The notes under the pieces: generated by a model
Told to the model about the DNA's origin: nothing
What the model saw: the letters and a program-made list of their open reading frames with translations, nothing else
Databases searched by the model: none
In this document: positions 1-9,602 of the stretch, one piece after another
How the letters are laid out: the number at the start of each line of letters is the position of its first letter
Numbering within the stretch: position 1 is the stretch's first letter
Source of the DNA: UBA2231 sp964415175
GTDB lineage: Bacteria; Elusimicrobiota; Elusimicrobia; Elusimicrobiales; UBA9959
Reading direction: 5' to 3'
NCBI GenBank assembly: GCA_964415175.1
Contig: CAYPYG010000004.1
Coordinates: 1-64,000 of the forward strand
DNA: 64,000 nucleotides
Program-made: the position numbers and the translations under genes

Positions 1-17
1 ACCTCTGTAACAGTGAG

Positions 18-23
18 TATAAT
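18..23 (+). promoter_or_regulatory. Possible -10 box (TATAAT)
   Basis: A perfect TATAAT lies 45 nt before a run of hairpins and no reading frame of substance follows. It could drive a structured non-coding transcript. The -35 region lies partly outside the window, so it cannot be judged. Confidence 0.35.
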
Positions 24-67
24 AAAACCTGGTTATACAAGCTTTTTCCCCGAGCTGAATGAGGTGA

Positions 68-239
68 GGACCTGCGGTGCAGGTCCGCAAGACCGGAGGC
101 GGTTCCATGCGCAAGCGGAACCGCCGAGGTGGGGGCGGCGCAAACCCGCTATGCGGGTTATGCGTGCCACCGGCACTGCCGGACGACCAAGAATGTCTGA
201 GGCCCGAGGCGCTATGCGCCCGGGCCGAGTTCTTGGTCG
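68..239 (+). repeat. Cluster of five consecutive hairpins, non-coding
   Basis: The stretch 1-351 holds no convincing gene. It contains back-to-back inverted repeats at 68-86, 98-125, 143-159, 170-182 and 184-239. The last has 10-nt outer arms (CGACCAAGAA and its complement) with two further nested stems. The 143-159 stem is part of a module (137-166) that recurs at 35863-35892 and, on the other strand, at 61543-61572. It could be a structured RNA or a palindrome-rich intergenic repeat. It lies at the 3' side of the leftward YgiQ-like gene, so part of it could also be that gene's 3' untranslated region. Confidence 0.55.
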
Positions 240-351
240 GCCGAATGAAGCGAAGGTGTATCCCGGAAAAAGCGAACCGTGACGAGCGTGTGTCCCCGTA
301 GGGAGCCAATCCCCAGAGTGACGAGCGCGGTGCTTTTCGAGAAACCTGTTT

Positions 352-2124
352 TTACCGGGACAGGAGGCGGCGGGAGAGGTCCGGTCTTTTGACGAGGCGC
401 AGTGCCTCGGCGACGAGGGCCCGGTTCTCCGGCTTGTAGTACTGCAGGAGCGCGCGCTGGAGGCGGCGCTCCTTCTCTTTTTTGGGGACATAGACCGGCT
501 TCATGGTGAACGGATCGAGGCCGGTGTGGTAGACGGCGGTGGAGAGCTCCATCGGCGCGGGGAGGAAATCGTTTATCTGCTGCGGGCGTATGCCGCGCTC
601 TTTGAGCCAGACGGCGAGCTCGGCCATGTCCTCCAGCGTGGAGCCGGGATGCGCCGAGATGAAATAGTGGACCAGGTACTGCTCCTTGCCGGCGGCCTTC
701 GAGGCCTTCGTGAAGCCGGCGGTGAAATCCTCCAGCGCCTTGTTCCCCGGCTTGCGCATTATCGAAAGCACCCTGTCGGAGATGTGTTCGGGCGCGACCT
801 TGAGCTGGCCGCCGGTATGCTCGCGGGCTATCTCGGCGATATAGTCGGGGCAGAGCAGGGCCAGGTCCATCCGGATGCCGCTGGCGACGAAAGCTTTCTT
901 CAAACCCTTCACTTTACGCGCCTCGCGCAGCAGGCCGAGCAGCGCCTTGTGCGAGACGTCGAGGTTGGGACAGACCGCCGGGTGCAGGCAGGAGCCGCGC
1001 CGGCACTTCTTGCAGACCTCCATGTCCTTGCCGCGCATCCCGTACATATTGGCGCTGGGCGCGCCGAGATCGGAGATCCTGCCGTGATGGCCGGGCCTCG
1101 AGACCAGCGCCGAGATCTCGGCGAGCACCGAGCCGGGGCTGCGTTCCTGTATGAATTTGCCCTGGTGCAGCCCCAGCGAGCAGAAGGCGCAGCCGCCGAA
1201 GCAGCCGCGGTGTATGACGACGGAATCCTTCACGGTCTCCAGCGCTGGCACCGGTTCCCTGTACGAGGGGTGGGCCCGCCGCTCGAAAGGCAGCGAGTAT
1301 ATCCTGTCCATCTCGGCCGTCGACAGGGGCAGGGCGGGGGGATTCTGCACCACGGCCATTTTGCCGGTCATCTCGAACAGCGGGCGCGCGGAGAAAGGGT
1401 TGGTCTCCTCGTGCATTATCCGCGCGGCCTCGGCGAATTTGAAACGGTCGGAGGCGGCTTCGCCGTAGGAGGGCAGGCGCAGCGCCGCGTCCGCCGGGAA
1501 GGCTTCCGCCTCCGAAGCGCCCAGGGGGTAGAGCGTGCCGCGTATGCCGCGCAGGCCCGACGGTTTTTCTCCCGCCTCCAGCCGGCGGGCTATTTCCAGT
1601 ATCTGGGTCTCGCCCATGCCGTAGACCAGCAGGTCGGCCTTGGAATCGAGCAGGACGCTGCGGCGCACTTTATCCGACCAGTAATCGTAATGGGCGAACC
1701 GGCGCATGGACGCTTCGATGCCGCCGATGATCACCGGCACGCCGGGATATGCCTCGCGGCAGCGCTGGGCATAGACGGTCGTGGCCCTGTCGGGCCGCAG
1801 GCCGGAGCGGCCGCCCGGGGAAAAATCGTCGGACGAGCGTATCTTCCGGTTATGGGTGTACTTGTTGATCATCGAGTCCATGTTGCCGGAGGAGACGCCG
1901 AAGAAAAGGCGCGGCCTGCCGAAGCGGCGGAAGTCGGCGGGGGAGGTCCAGGCGGGCTGCGCCAGTATCGCCACGCGGTAGCCCGCCGCTTCCAGCAGCC
2001 GGCCGAGCAGGGCCATGCCGAAAGAGGGGTGGTCCACGTAGGCGTCGCCCGTCACCAGGACTATGTCGGGGGCGTCCCAGCCGGACTTTTTCATCTCTTC
2101 CGCGGTGGCGGGCAGGAAAGACAT
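352..2124 (-). CDS. ygiQ: YgiQ family radical SAM protein
   Basis: This 590-residue protein is a UPF0313/YgiQ-type radical SAM enzyme of unknown substrate. The N-terminal third is a Rossmann-like domain with the family segments VTGDAYVDHPSFG and GGIEASMRR. The radical SAM motif HRGCFGGCAFC sits near residues 305-312, with cysteines spaced CxxxCxxC to bind the 4Fe-4S cluster. A further cysteine-rich segment (CKKCRRGSCLHPAVC) follows, as is usual in the family. Length matches full-length homologues. The ATG at 2124 has no Shine-Dalgarno sequence, but an extended -10 (TGC-TATCAT, 2132-2140) ends 7 nt before it, so the mRNA is probably leaderless. It is divergent from the next gene. Confidence 0.93.
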   Translation of the reverse strand: MSFLPATAEEMKKSGWDAPDIVLVTGDAYVDHPSFGMALLGRLLEAAGYRVAILAQPAWTSPADFRRFGRPRLFFGVSSGNMDSMINKYTHNRKIRSSDDFSPGGRSGLRPDRATTVYAQRCREAYPGVPVIIGGIEASMRRFAHYDYWSDKVRRSVLLDSKADLLVYGMGETQILEIARRLEAGEKPSGLRGIRGTLYPLGASEAEAFPADAALRLPSYGEAASDRFKFAEAARIMHEETNPFSARPLFEMTGKMAVVQNPPALPLSTAEMDRIYSLPFERRAHPSYREPVPALETVKDSVVIHRGCFGGCAFCSLGLHQGKFIQERSPGSVLAEISALVSRPGHHGRISDLGAPSANMYGMRGKDMEVCKKCRRGSCLHPAVCPNLDVSHKALLGLLREARKVKGLKKAFVASGIRMDLALLCPDYIAEIAREHTGGQLKVAPEHISDRVLSIMRKPGNKALEDFTAGFTKASKAAGKEQYLVHYFISAHPGSTLEDMAELAVWLKERGIRPQQINDFLPAPMELSTAVYHTGLDPFTMKPVYVPKKEKERRLQRALLQYYKPENRALVAEALRLVKRPDLSRRLLSR

Positions 2125-2221
2125 GGGAGAAATGATAGCAAAAGGGCGGATGGGACGGGCGAAACCGCCGGGCGCGCCGCTGGTAGGTCTAAAGTCCTAT
2201 TGCGCTGTAGGTCTTGTGGGC

Positions 2222-2251
2222 TTGACAAGTCAACGGCCATGGGTGTAGACT
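2222..2251 (+). promoter_or_regulatory. Sigma70-type promoter for the 560-residue exported protein
   Basis: TTGACA (2222-2227) and TAGACT (2246-2251) are separated by 18 nt. The start codon follows 30 nt after the -10 box. Confidence 0.55.
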
Positions 2252-2281
2252 ATCCACGGACATTAATGAATAGGTAAACAT

Positions 2282-3964
2282 ATGCGCACCGATGGTAAAG
2301 ACCCGGCTTTCCTTCTCGCCCTGACCGTTACGGCTTTCGCCGTTCTCGGGTTCATCGGCATATCCCATGTCGGCAGGGTCTCCGGCCCCGCCGAACTCAG
2401 ACCCGGCTTCGGTTCCCGTTCCCAACAGGAGGCTTCCGGCGCCCGGACCGCGGCTTCGTCGCATCTGCAGAATTTCAAAAAGGGAAGCGAGGTGCTTAAA
2501 GCCCGGGCGGCCGCCTTCGCTTCGGGCCACGGTTTCAGTTTCGGGGGCCCTTCGCGGCCCGGGAGCGCCGCTTCCGCCGGGGACATGAACGCGTGGCGCT
2601 CGGCCCCTTCCTCTTCCGCCGGCAGGTACGCCGGCGAAGAAAAGCGCGACTGGGGCAGCATGTACTATAAGGGACCCAGGGGGCTCGCTCCCTCCGGTCC
2701 CGGTTCGTGGACCGCTTCTTCCGGCGGCGCTTCGATGACCGGAGCGGGCGCGGCGGCGCATTCGGAGGGCATGTTCCCTCCCGAAGAGGTCCCGGACGGG
2801 GCTTCTCCGCAGGGCGAGGAGATGTCGTCGGCGGACAAGGAGGCGGTCCAGCGCTACGCCCGGCAGCAGGCCTCCCCCGCGGCGGCCGGTCAGGCGGCTT
2901 CCGCGATGTACGCGGCCCTGCCCAGGAACGGTACGGCTGCCGGCGGTCCGTCCGGCCCGGGTTACTCTTCCCTGCCGCCCATACCTCCCGGGAGGTCGGG
3001 TTCCATTTCCGGTATGCGGGGCGGAGCCGCGGGAGCCGCGGACCTCAACGGGGCCGCCGAAAGCATGAGCTCCGGTTCCGGCGGCAGTTACGGCGCGCAG
3101 ATGGCCGGCGGCGCGGCCGATGTCGCCGCCAAAGCGGCCGCCGTGCCCATGCCCTCCGCGGATTCGGCGAAAGCCGTGGACGGTGGTTCGGGCTCTTCGG
3201 GCGAAGGGGCGGCCGGCGGCGGCTCTTCCTCTTCCTCCGGGACCCCGTCCCCGAAGGAGACCCCTGGAAAAGACAAGGGCGCCGCCGAAAAGAGCAAGGA
3301 CAAAACCGCTCCCGCCAGTCAGCCGGAGGAGGGGCGGGTCCAGCTCGCTTCGGCCCATACCCCCGATATTTTCCAGGAGATAGCCTCGGAAAAGCTCAAC
3401 GGCCGCGAAGAGCGCTACCTGGGCGACGCTCCGCAGCGGTCCAAGTCCGCGCCCGACTCGCCCGACCCGTCGCTGCAGGTACTGCTGAGGCCCCGGACCG
3501 TGCACCCGCCGGCCGCCGCTTCCGGCGAAAAGAGCATCGGGCAGGAAGAGACCCAGGACCCGGAGGACATCGAGGCCGTCCCCGTCAGGCGCAGGGAGTC
3601 CATAAAGACCGAAGTTCACCTTTTCCTCCGCCGTCTGGAATCCGGCTACGGCAGAATGACGGATATGCAGCGCACCAGCTGCATGGCGGACCGCCAACTC
3701 TGCGGCGAACATGAACTGCGCGGGTCCTACCTGACCATGACGACCGCCGAGGGGGCCAAGCTCACGCTGGGCATGAAACGCGCCGGAACCGACGCCTCGT
3801 CCGGAATGAAGGGCCTCCGCGGCGCTGGAAGGAGCGGCGGGGGCCGCGGCCGCGGCAAGTGGAGCCTTTACACCATCGATTTCGTCGACCGGGACGGCCG
3901 CCGCCCCGGCGAGAACGACGAAGCCGCCGGAGACGAAGCCGACGAGGAGGAGGACGAAGAGTAG
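2282..3964 (+). CDS. Low-complexity exported or membrane-anchored protein
   Basis: This 560-residue protein is not recognised. Residues 8-28 form one hydrophobic segment (FLLALTVTAFAVLGFIGIS), so it is probably anchored in the inner membrane or exported. The rest is rich in Gly, Ser, Ala and Pro with long stretches expected to be disordered. It ends in an acidic tail (DEADEEEDEE). Four cysteines are near 462-475 (TSCMADRQLCGEH). No catalytic motif is visible. It is flanked by a divergent gene and a terminator at 4004-4033, so it seems to be a single-gene unit. The antisense frame is also open here because of the high GC, but the promoter, hydrophobic start and terminator all favour this strand. 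Confidence 0.6.
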   Translation: MRTDGKDPAFLLALTVTAFAVLGFIGISHVGRVSGPAELRPGFGSRSQQEASGARTAASSHLQNFKKGSEVLKARAAAFASGHGFSFGGPSRPGSAASAGDMNAWRSAPSSSAGRYAGEEKRDWGSMYYKGPRGLAPSGPGSWTASSGGASMTGAGAAAHSEGMFPPEEVPDGASPQGEEMSSADKEAVQRYARQQASPAAAGQAASAMYAALPRNGTAAGGPSGPGYSSLPPIPPGRSGSISGMRGGAAGAADLNGAAESMSSGSGGSYGAQMAGGAADVAAKAAAVPMPSADSAKAVDGGSGSSGEGAAGGGSSSSSGTPSPKETPGKDKGAAEKSKDKTAPASQPEEGRVQLASAHTPDIFQEIASEKLNGREERYLGDAPQRSKSAPDSPDPSLQVLLRPRTVHPPAAASGEKSIGQEETQDPEDIEAVPVRRRESIKTEVHLFLRRLESGYGRMTDMQRTSCMADRQLCGEHELRGSYLTMTTAEGAKLTLGMKRAGTDASSGMKGLRGAGRSGGGRGRGKWSLYTIDFVDRDGRRPGENDEAAGDEADEEEDEE

Positions 3965-4003
3965 GAGAGGTTCCGGGCGCGGCGCGGACGATTTTTCCGA
4001 TCG

Positions 4004-4033
4004 GGGAGGCCGGTGTACGGCCTCCCTTTCTTT
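4004..4033 (+). terminator. Intrinsic terminator
   Basis: Stem GGGAGGCCG (4004-4012) pairs with CGGCCTCCC (4018-4026) around a 5-nt loop and is followed by TTTCTTT. It ends the 2282-3964 unit. Confidence 0.75.
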
Positions 4034-4113
4034 ATATACTTTTATTTGCGATAATAAGGTGCCGCGCTTTTTTTCCGTTCTTCCGTTCTTAATACAAGAC
4101 AAGGAGCTTGGAC

Positions 4114-5337
<1,224 letters not shown>

Positions 5338-5353
5338 GCCGCGCCGCAGCCGG

Positions 5354-5383
5354 GGGCGCCGGGGCCTGTAAAGCCCGGCGCCC
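5354..5383 (+). terminator. Hairpin after rocD, weak terminator
   Basis: A GC-rich stem with arms GGGCGCCGGGGC and GCCCGGCGCCC surrounds a short loop. It has only a poor T tract after it. Confidence 0.45.
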
Positions 5384-5410
5384 TCTCATTGGCCCGTCGT
5401 CCTTTCCCCT

Positions 5411-6364
5411 ATGCGCTTCTCCAAAGCTTCCCTCTACTTCCAGGTCAGTTTCGCCACCGTCATCTGGGGGGCCGCTTACCCGCTGACCAAGCACCTGCTG
5501 ACCCAGGTCTCGCCGATAAGCGTGGTCTTCCTGCGGGCGCTCATCGGCGCGCTGGTACTGGTACTGATGACCGGGTCCCGGTTCACGGCGGCCGACTTCC
5601 GCTTTCCCAATCTCTGGCGGCTGGCGGTCCTTTCCGTGGTCGGGGTCACGCTGCAGCATTACCTGCAGGGCTACGCCCTCATGCACACCACCGCCGGCAA
5701 CGCCGGCTGGCTTATAGGCACGGCGCCCATAATGGTGGCGCTCCTGATGATCACCGTCGGGGAGACGCTGACCGCCGCCAAATCTCTGGCCTTCGCTCTC
5801 GGTTTCGCCGGAACGCTGATAGTGATCTTCTCCAGGGGCGGCGCGGGCGGCGTCTTCGCGCTGCCGTCCACCACCGGCGACTTCATCTTCCTGGCCTCCT
5901 GCGTCTCCTGGTCCTTCTACGTCCTTTTCACGAAACGCTGGCTGACGGGCTGGCCCCAGGCTAAGGTGACGACGGCGACGATGGTCGTCGCGCTCTTCAG
6001 CGTGCTGCCGGTGTGGCTGGCGGCGGGCGGTCCGGCCGAGCTGGCGCGCCTCGACGCCAGGGGGGCCGCCTACGCGCTGTTCCTCGGAGTGGTCGCCTCG
6101 GGTCTCTGCTATTATTTCTGGAACAATTCCGTCGAGGGCCTGGGCGCGGTGAAGTCGTCGTATTTCATCTATCTAGAGCCTTTCGCCACGCTGGCTTCCG
6201 CCTATTACTTCATCGGCGAAAGGGTCGCCTGGGGCGCCATCCCCGGCGGCCTGGCCATCCTGGCCGGCGTCTATTTTATAAACGCGAAGGACCAGTCGCT
6301 GGCCCGTCTCAGGGCCCGCGTTTCTTCTACCTTGGGTCTTCAGAAACATGGCAGCCTGGCTTGA
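5411..6364 (+). CDS. EamA/DMT family transporter
   Basis: A 317-residue integral membrane protein with about ten hydrophobic segments and two EamA repeats, as in the drug/metabolite transporter superfamily. Typical family text is seen in the first repeat (FATVIWGAAYPLTKHLL, FLRALIGALVLVL) and again in the second (LEPFATLASAYYFIGE). The substrate cannot be predicted; family members export amino acids, metabolites or drugs. The ATG at 5411 lacks a clear ribosome binding site. The 3' end overlaps murB by 17 nt, so the two are probably co-transcribed. Confidence 0.88.
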   Translation: MRFSKASLYFQVSFATVIWGAAYPLTKHLLTQVSPISVVFLRALIGALVLVLMTGSRFTAADFRFPNLWRLAVLSVVGVTLQHYLQGYALMHTTAGNAGWLIGTAPIMVALLMITVGETLTAAKSLAFALGFAGTLIVIFSRGGAGGVFALPSTTGDFIFLASCVSWSFYVLFTKRWLTGWPQAKVTTATMVVALFSVLPVWLAAGGPAELARLDARGAAYALFLGVVASGLCYYFWNNSVEGLGAVKSSYFIYLEPFATLASAYYFIGERVAWGAIPGGLAILAGVYFINAKDQSLARLRARVSSTLGLQKHGSLA

Positions 6365-7247
6365 GAAACTGAAAGAGGCGGCTCCGTGCCCCGTGCTGCC
6401 CGGCGAGCCCTCCGCCGCCAGGGCTTCCTACCGCGCCGGCGGACCTTTCGAGGCGCTCGCGCTCCCCGCTTCTTCCGCCGAACTTTCGCGCCTCATGTCC
6501 CTTTCCTCCTCTCTCGGAGTCCCTGTCACCGTGCTCGGCGCCATGACCAATGTGCTGGTGGGCGACAAGGGCCTGCCCGGGCTGACCGTCTGTACCGCCG
6601 GGATGACCGGCCTGTCGCTGGACGGGACCTCGCTGCGCGCCGCCGCCGGCGAACCCTGGGATTCCGCGGTGCGCGCGGCCTGCGGCGCTGGCCTGGGCGG
6701 CCTGGAGCGGACCTCCGGCATTCCCGGCACCGTCGGCGGGGCCGCGAAGATGAACGCGGGCGCCTACGGTCAGGAGACTTTCGACACGCTCTCGGAGATC
6801 GAGGGCGTCGACCGGCGGGGGGAGCGCCTGCTGCTGCAGCGCTCCGCCCTGCGCTGGTCCTACCGCGCCGTGGAGGGCCTGGACGGCCTGGCCGTGACGG
6901 CCGTCGTTTTCGCGCTGAAGAGGGGAAGTTCCCCGGCGCTGGAAGCCGAGCGGGAGCGGATACTGGCCGCCCGCGCGGCGAAACAGCCGCTGGACCTGCC
7001 GTCGGCCGGCAGCGTCTTCCGCCGCCCGCCGGGCGACTACGCCTCCCGCCTCATAGACGCCTGCGGGCTGAAAGGCCTGACCCGGGGCGGGGCCGCCGTC
7101 TCGGAGAAGCACGCCGGCTTCATCGTCAATACCGGCGGCGCCACCGCGGCCGACATAAAAGGCCTGATGGACGAGGTAAGGGAGCGGGTGAGGGAGCGGA
7201 CCGGGGTGGAACTGCGCCTGGAGCAGATACTGCTGGGGGACTTTTAG
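6348..7247 (+). CDS. murB: UDP-N-acetylmuramate dehydrogenase
   Basis: MurB (299 residues) reduces UDP-GlcNAc-enolpyruvate to UDP-MurNAc with FAD and NADPH in the cytoplasm, the second committed step of peptidoglycan synthesis. An FAD-binding segment (PVTVLGAMTNVLVGDKGLPG) is followed by SGIPGTVGGAAKMNAGAYGQE and by AGSVFRRPPGDYASRLID, which carries the catalytic serine. The EKHAGFIVNTGGATAAD segment is near the C-terminus. The size and missing loop fit the shorter type II MurB. Other division or mur genes are absent here. The gene overlaps the upstream transporter and runs convergently into the next gene, sharing 4 nt at the stops. Confidence 0.93.
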   Translation: MAAWLEKLKEAAPCPVLPGEPSAARASYRAGGPFEALALPASSAELSRLMSLSSSLGVPVTVLGAMTNVLVGDKGLPGLTVCTAGMTGLSLDGTSLRAAAGEPWDSAVRAACGAGLGGLERTSGIPGTVGGAAKMNAGAYGQETFDTLSEIEGVDRRGERLLLQRSALRWSYRAVEGLDGLAVTAVVFALKRGSSPALEAERERILAARAAKQPLDLPSAGSVFRRPPGDYASRLIDACGLKGLTRGGAAVSEKHAGFIVNTGGATAADIKGLMDEVRERVRERTGVELRLEQILLGDF

Positions 7248-7573
7248 CGCCGGCGGAAGGTTTTCACGGCGAACCTGCCGGTCCCTATACTGATCCCGGC
7301 GAACAGGAGCGCGCCGCCGGCCAGTATAAGAGGGACCCCGATCACCGCGCCTATCAGGCTGGCGCAGAGCAGGACGCCGGGGACCAGCATGAGCAGGCCG
7401 GCCAGCATGAGGGCGGCGGAGGCCAGGAAGCGGACCCTCGCAAGCAGTTCCCCGCCGCGGGAGCGCGGTTCCCGCCGCCGCGTGAAACCGTCGAACACCA
7501 CTTCCGGTTCTATCCCTTCCCCGTGCGCCCCGGTCCCGCCGTCCCGTCCCGGCCGCGCGACAACCTTTCTCAT
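7244..7573 (-). CDS. Small two-helix membrane protein
   Basis: An unrecognised 109-residue protein. Two hydrophobic stretches cover roughly residues 45-72 and 74-95 (LASAALMLAGLLMLVPGVLL and AVIGVPLILAGGALLFAG) after a basic, hydrophilic N-terminus. The ATG at 7573 was chosen because it lies 2 nt after the stop of the upstream glycosyltransferase. The open frame continues upstream only by reading through that gene. It could be an accessory membrane factor for the glycosyltransferase, but that rests on position alone. Confidence 0.55.
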   Translation of the reverse strand: MRKVVARPGRDGGTGAHGEGIEPEVVFDGFTRRREPRSRGGELLARVRFLASAALMLAGLLMLVPGVLLCASLIGAVIGVPLILAGGALLFAGISIGTGRFAVKTFRRR

Positions 7574-7575
7574 AT

Positions 7576-8763
7576 TCACCGCGACCCCGCGCCGGGGGCC
7601 AGCGCCGCGAGCCAGGCCGCCCTGGTCCTGTCGGGTGCGAAGTCCGCGGCCCGGCCGGGACCCGCGGCCCCCAGGGCCTTTCTCAGTCCTTCGTCGTACA
7701 GGATGCCGGCGAGGGCGGAGGCCCAGGCGGTTTCGGCCGCCGGACCGTCCAGCACGGGCAGAAGCAGGCCGAAAGGTCCCTTGTCCGGCCAAAGGCCGGA
7801 CGGCGCGGAGCCCGGGGCCAGTATCTCGCGCGGGCCGGAGGCGCAATCCGCCGCCGCGCAGGGCGCGCCGACGGCCAGGGCCTCCAGCAGGGAATTGGGG
7901 AAGCCCTCCCAGCGGGAAGGAAGGACGAAAAGGGAAGCGCGGGCGGCGTACTTGTGGGGATTCTCCGTCTCGCCGGCGAAGAAGACGTCCGCGCCTTCGG
8001 CCCTCCTCGGGTCACGCCAGGCGGCGGCCAGGCCCAGCGAAGCGCAGAGCCTGAAAAGTTCCTTCCGCAGTTCGCCGTCCCCGGCGATGAACAGGCCGGT
8101 CTCCGGCTTTTTCCGCTTGAGCCGCGCGAAGGCCCGCAGCAGGCCGTCGTAGGCTTTGGCCGCGGTCAGTCTGCCGCAGGCGGCGATGACGGTCCCGGCG
8201 AAGAACGCCTCCAGCGCCCCGTCCAGCGCCTCACCGGCGCGAAAACGCGCGGCGGCAGTATCAACTCCGTTGTGGACCACCGCCAGGCGTTCCGCGGCGA
8301 TCCCGAAACCGGCGGTCAGGTCCGCCGCGACGCCCTCGGAGTTGGCGATGACCAGCCGCGCTTCAGGATATAGGCGGCGGATGAGGGGGCGCATCAGGGC
8401 CCCGCGCGGGCCGGAGAACTCGCGGGAGGGGGTGGTCCTTTCGCAGATGACGGCGCGGTGCCCGGAGTTGCGCGCGGCCAGGATATTCACGAAATTGGAC
8501 CGCTCCATGAAGGATACGACGGTGTCGCCGGGAGAGAGCCGGGAGGAAAGCAGCGAGGCGTAGCGCCTGAGCGCCAGGGTCTTGACCGCGGCCGGCAGCG
8601 CGGAGGCCGGGGTCAAAGCCGATACCGCGGCGACGCCCGGCTCGATCCGCTTCACGTCCTCCAGCAGGAGGAGCCCGTCGTTGGGGAGGAGCGCCGCCAG
8701 CTGCAGCGCCTGCCTTTCGGCCCCGCCGCTCGCCAGGGAATTAACCAGTATGTACAGGGCCAT
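7576..8763 (-). CDS. GT4 family glycosyltransferase
   Basis: A 395-residue GT-B fold glycosyltransferase. The N-terminal acceptor domain begins ILVNSLASGGAERQALQLA, the usual glycine-rich GT4 start. The C-terminal donor domain has GRLTAAKAYDGLLRAFARL, an IAGDGELRKEL segment, and SLFVLPSRWEGFPNSLLEALAVGAPC, which contains the EX7E-type nucleotide-sugar motif. It probably transfers a sugar from an activated donor to a surface glycan or lipid; the substrate is unknown. No other glycan genes are nearby. The gene lies 24 nt after the FTR-rubredoxin gene on the same strand and may share its transcript. Confidence 0.88.
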   Translation of the reverse strand: MALYILVNSLASGGAERQALQLAALLPNDGLLLLEDVKRIEPGVAAVSALTPASALPAAVKTLALRRYASLLSSRLSPGDTVVSFMERSNFVNILAARNSGHRAVICERTTPSREFSGPRGALMRPLIRRLYPEARLVIANSEGVAADLTAGFGIAAERLAVVHNGVDTAAARFRAGEALDGALEAFFAGTVIAACGRLTAAKAYDGLLRAFARLKRKKPETGLFIAGDGELRKELFRLCASLGLAAAWRDPRRAEGADVFFAGETENPHKYAARASLFVLPSRWEGFPNSLLEALAVGAPCAAADCASGPREILAPGSAPSGLWPDKGPFGLLLPVLDGPAAETAWASALAGILYDEGLRKALGAAGPGRAADFAPDRTRAAWLAALAPGAGSR

Positions 8764-8787
8764 CGGCTGGTCCGCGGGGCAACGCCG

Positions 8788-9318
8788 CTAAAAAGCGAAC
8801 TCCTCGAAACGGTCCTTGTCCGCTTTGCAGACCGGGCATTTGAGAGGGGGTTCGGGCCTGGCGCAGAGATAGCCGCAGACCTTGCATCTCCAGACCTTCA
8901 TGCCGCCGGCGCCGCGCGCCGGCGCGCTCTTTTCCGGGGAGGGGGCTTTGGCCGCCGCCCGCGCCGCGGCCCGCTCTTTTTCGCCGGGACGGCGTTCGGG
9001 CACGCTGCGGGCCTCTTTTTTGCCGGCGGCGATGTCGGAGTCCACGTAAAGCGCGCAGAAGCAGGCCCCGTGCTCGTCCAGGTCGGGGTCGCGGTAGTCG
9101 CAGGGGCAGATGATGTCCAGGTCCTCTTCCCGCCTGCCGGAGGCCAGGCGGCAGGGGCAGGCCATGTAGCCGTAACGCTCTATGTTTCGGACCAGCCCCT
9201 CGCAGAGGAACCCGGTCATGTCGGCGTCGGGGTTGAGTATGTACCCGCCCTCCCGGGCTTCCCGGTCGAGCTTTTCGCGCAGCGCGGCGGCCTTTGCCTT
9301 CAGCTCCTCTTCGGTCAT
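8788..9318 (-). CDS. Ferredoxin:thioredoxin reductase catalytic domain fused to rubredoxin-like domain
   Basis: This 176-residue protein joins two redox modules. Residues about 1-90 match the FTR catalytic (beta) chain, with its ordered cysteines CPC-CPC-CFC (MACPCRLAS, IICPCDYRD, GACFCALYV). These hold a 4Fe-4S cluster beside a redox-active disulfide. A basic/acidic linker rich in Ala and Lys follows. The last 35 residues (WRCKVCGYLCARPEP and LKCPVCKADKD) form a rubredoxin-type two-CxxC iron site. The start ATG overlaps the stop of the glutaredoxin gene (ATGA), so they are translationally coupled. Electrons may pass from reduced ferredoxin or the rubredoxin domain to the disulfide and then to the glutaredoxin. 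Confidence 0.88.
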   Translation of the reverse strand: MTEEELKAKAAALREKLDREAREGGYILNPDADMTGFLCEGLVRNIERYGYMACPCRLASGRREEDLDIICPCDYRDPDLDEHGACFCALYVDSDIAAGKKEARSVPERRPGEKERAAARAAAKAPSPEKSAPARGAGGMKVWRCKVCGYLCARPEPPLKCPVCKADKDRFEEFAF

Positions 9319-9581
9319 TTGAGCAGTTTCTCTTCCATGGCCGCCGGGTCGTAGCCGGTGATGACGCATTCGTCGTTGGCGTCGCAGACGACCACGGTCG
9401 GGAAGGTCAGTTTTCCGGCCTTGGCTTTTGCCTCGGCGGTGACCTTTTCCTTCTCTGCCGGGTCCTCTATCTTGTCAGTGTAGACGATCTCTGCCTTGAT
9501 CTCGTTCTTCTTGAGCCACTCCACCGTCTTGCGACACCAGCCGCAGGTGCTGAGGGCGTAAACCTTCACTTTTTTAGCCAT
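9315..9581 (-). CDS. Glutaredoxin-like protein
   Basis: A complete 88-residue glutaredoxin/thioredoxin-fold protein. The active site CGWC is near residues 13-16 (YALSTCGWCRKTVEWLKK), and the cis-proline segment TFPTVVV lies mid-protein. Coupling to an FTR catalytic subunit by an ATGA overlap suggests it is the disulfide substrate of that reductase. No Shine-Dalgarno sequence is present. A TAAAAT -10 box (9588-9593) ends 6 nt before the ATG, so this first gene of the operon is probably translated from a leaderless mRNA. Confidence 0.9.
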   Translation of the reverse strand: MAKKVKVYALSTCGWCRKTVEWLKKNEIKAEIVYTDKIEDPAEKEKVTAEAKAKAGKLTFPTVVVCDANDECVITGYDPAAMEEKLLK

Positions 9582-9602
9582 ACACGTATTTTAGGAAAAA
9601 AT

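Noticed and set aside
526..2277. Long open frame opposite the YgiQ-like gene
   Set aside because: High GC leaves the antisense frame open. The minus-strand protein has clear radical SAM motifs and a promoter.
2189..4102. 637-codon open frame opposite the low-complexity gene
   Set aside because: It runs through a terminator and into the neighbouring intergenic regions. The plus-strand frame has a promoter, hydrophobic start and correct boundaries.
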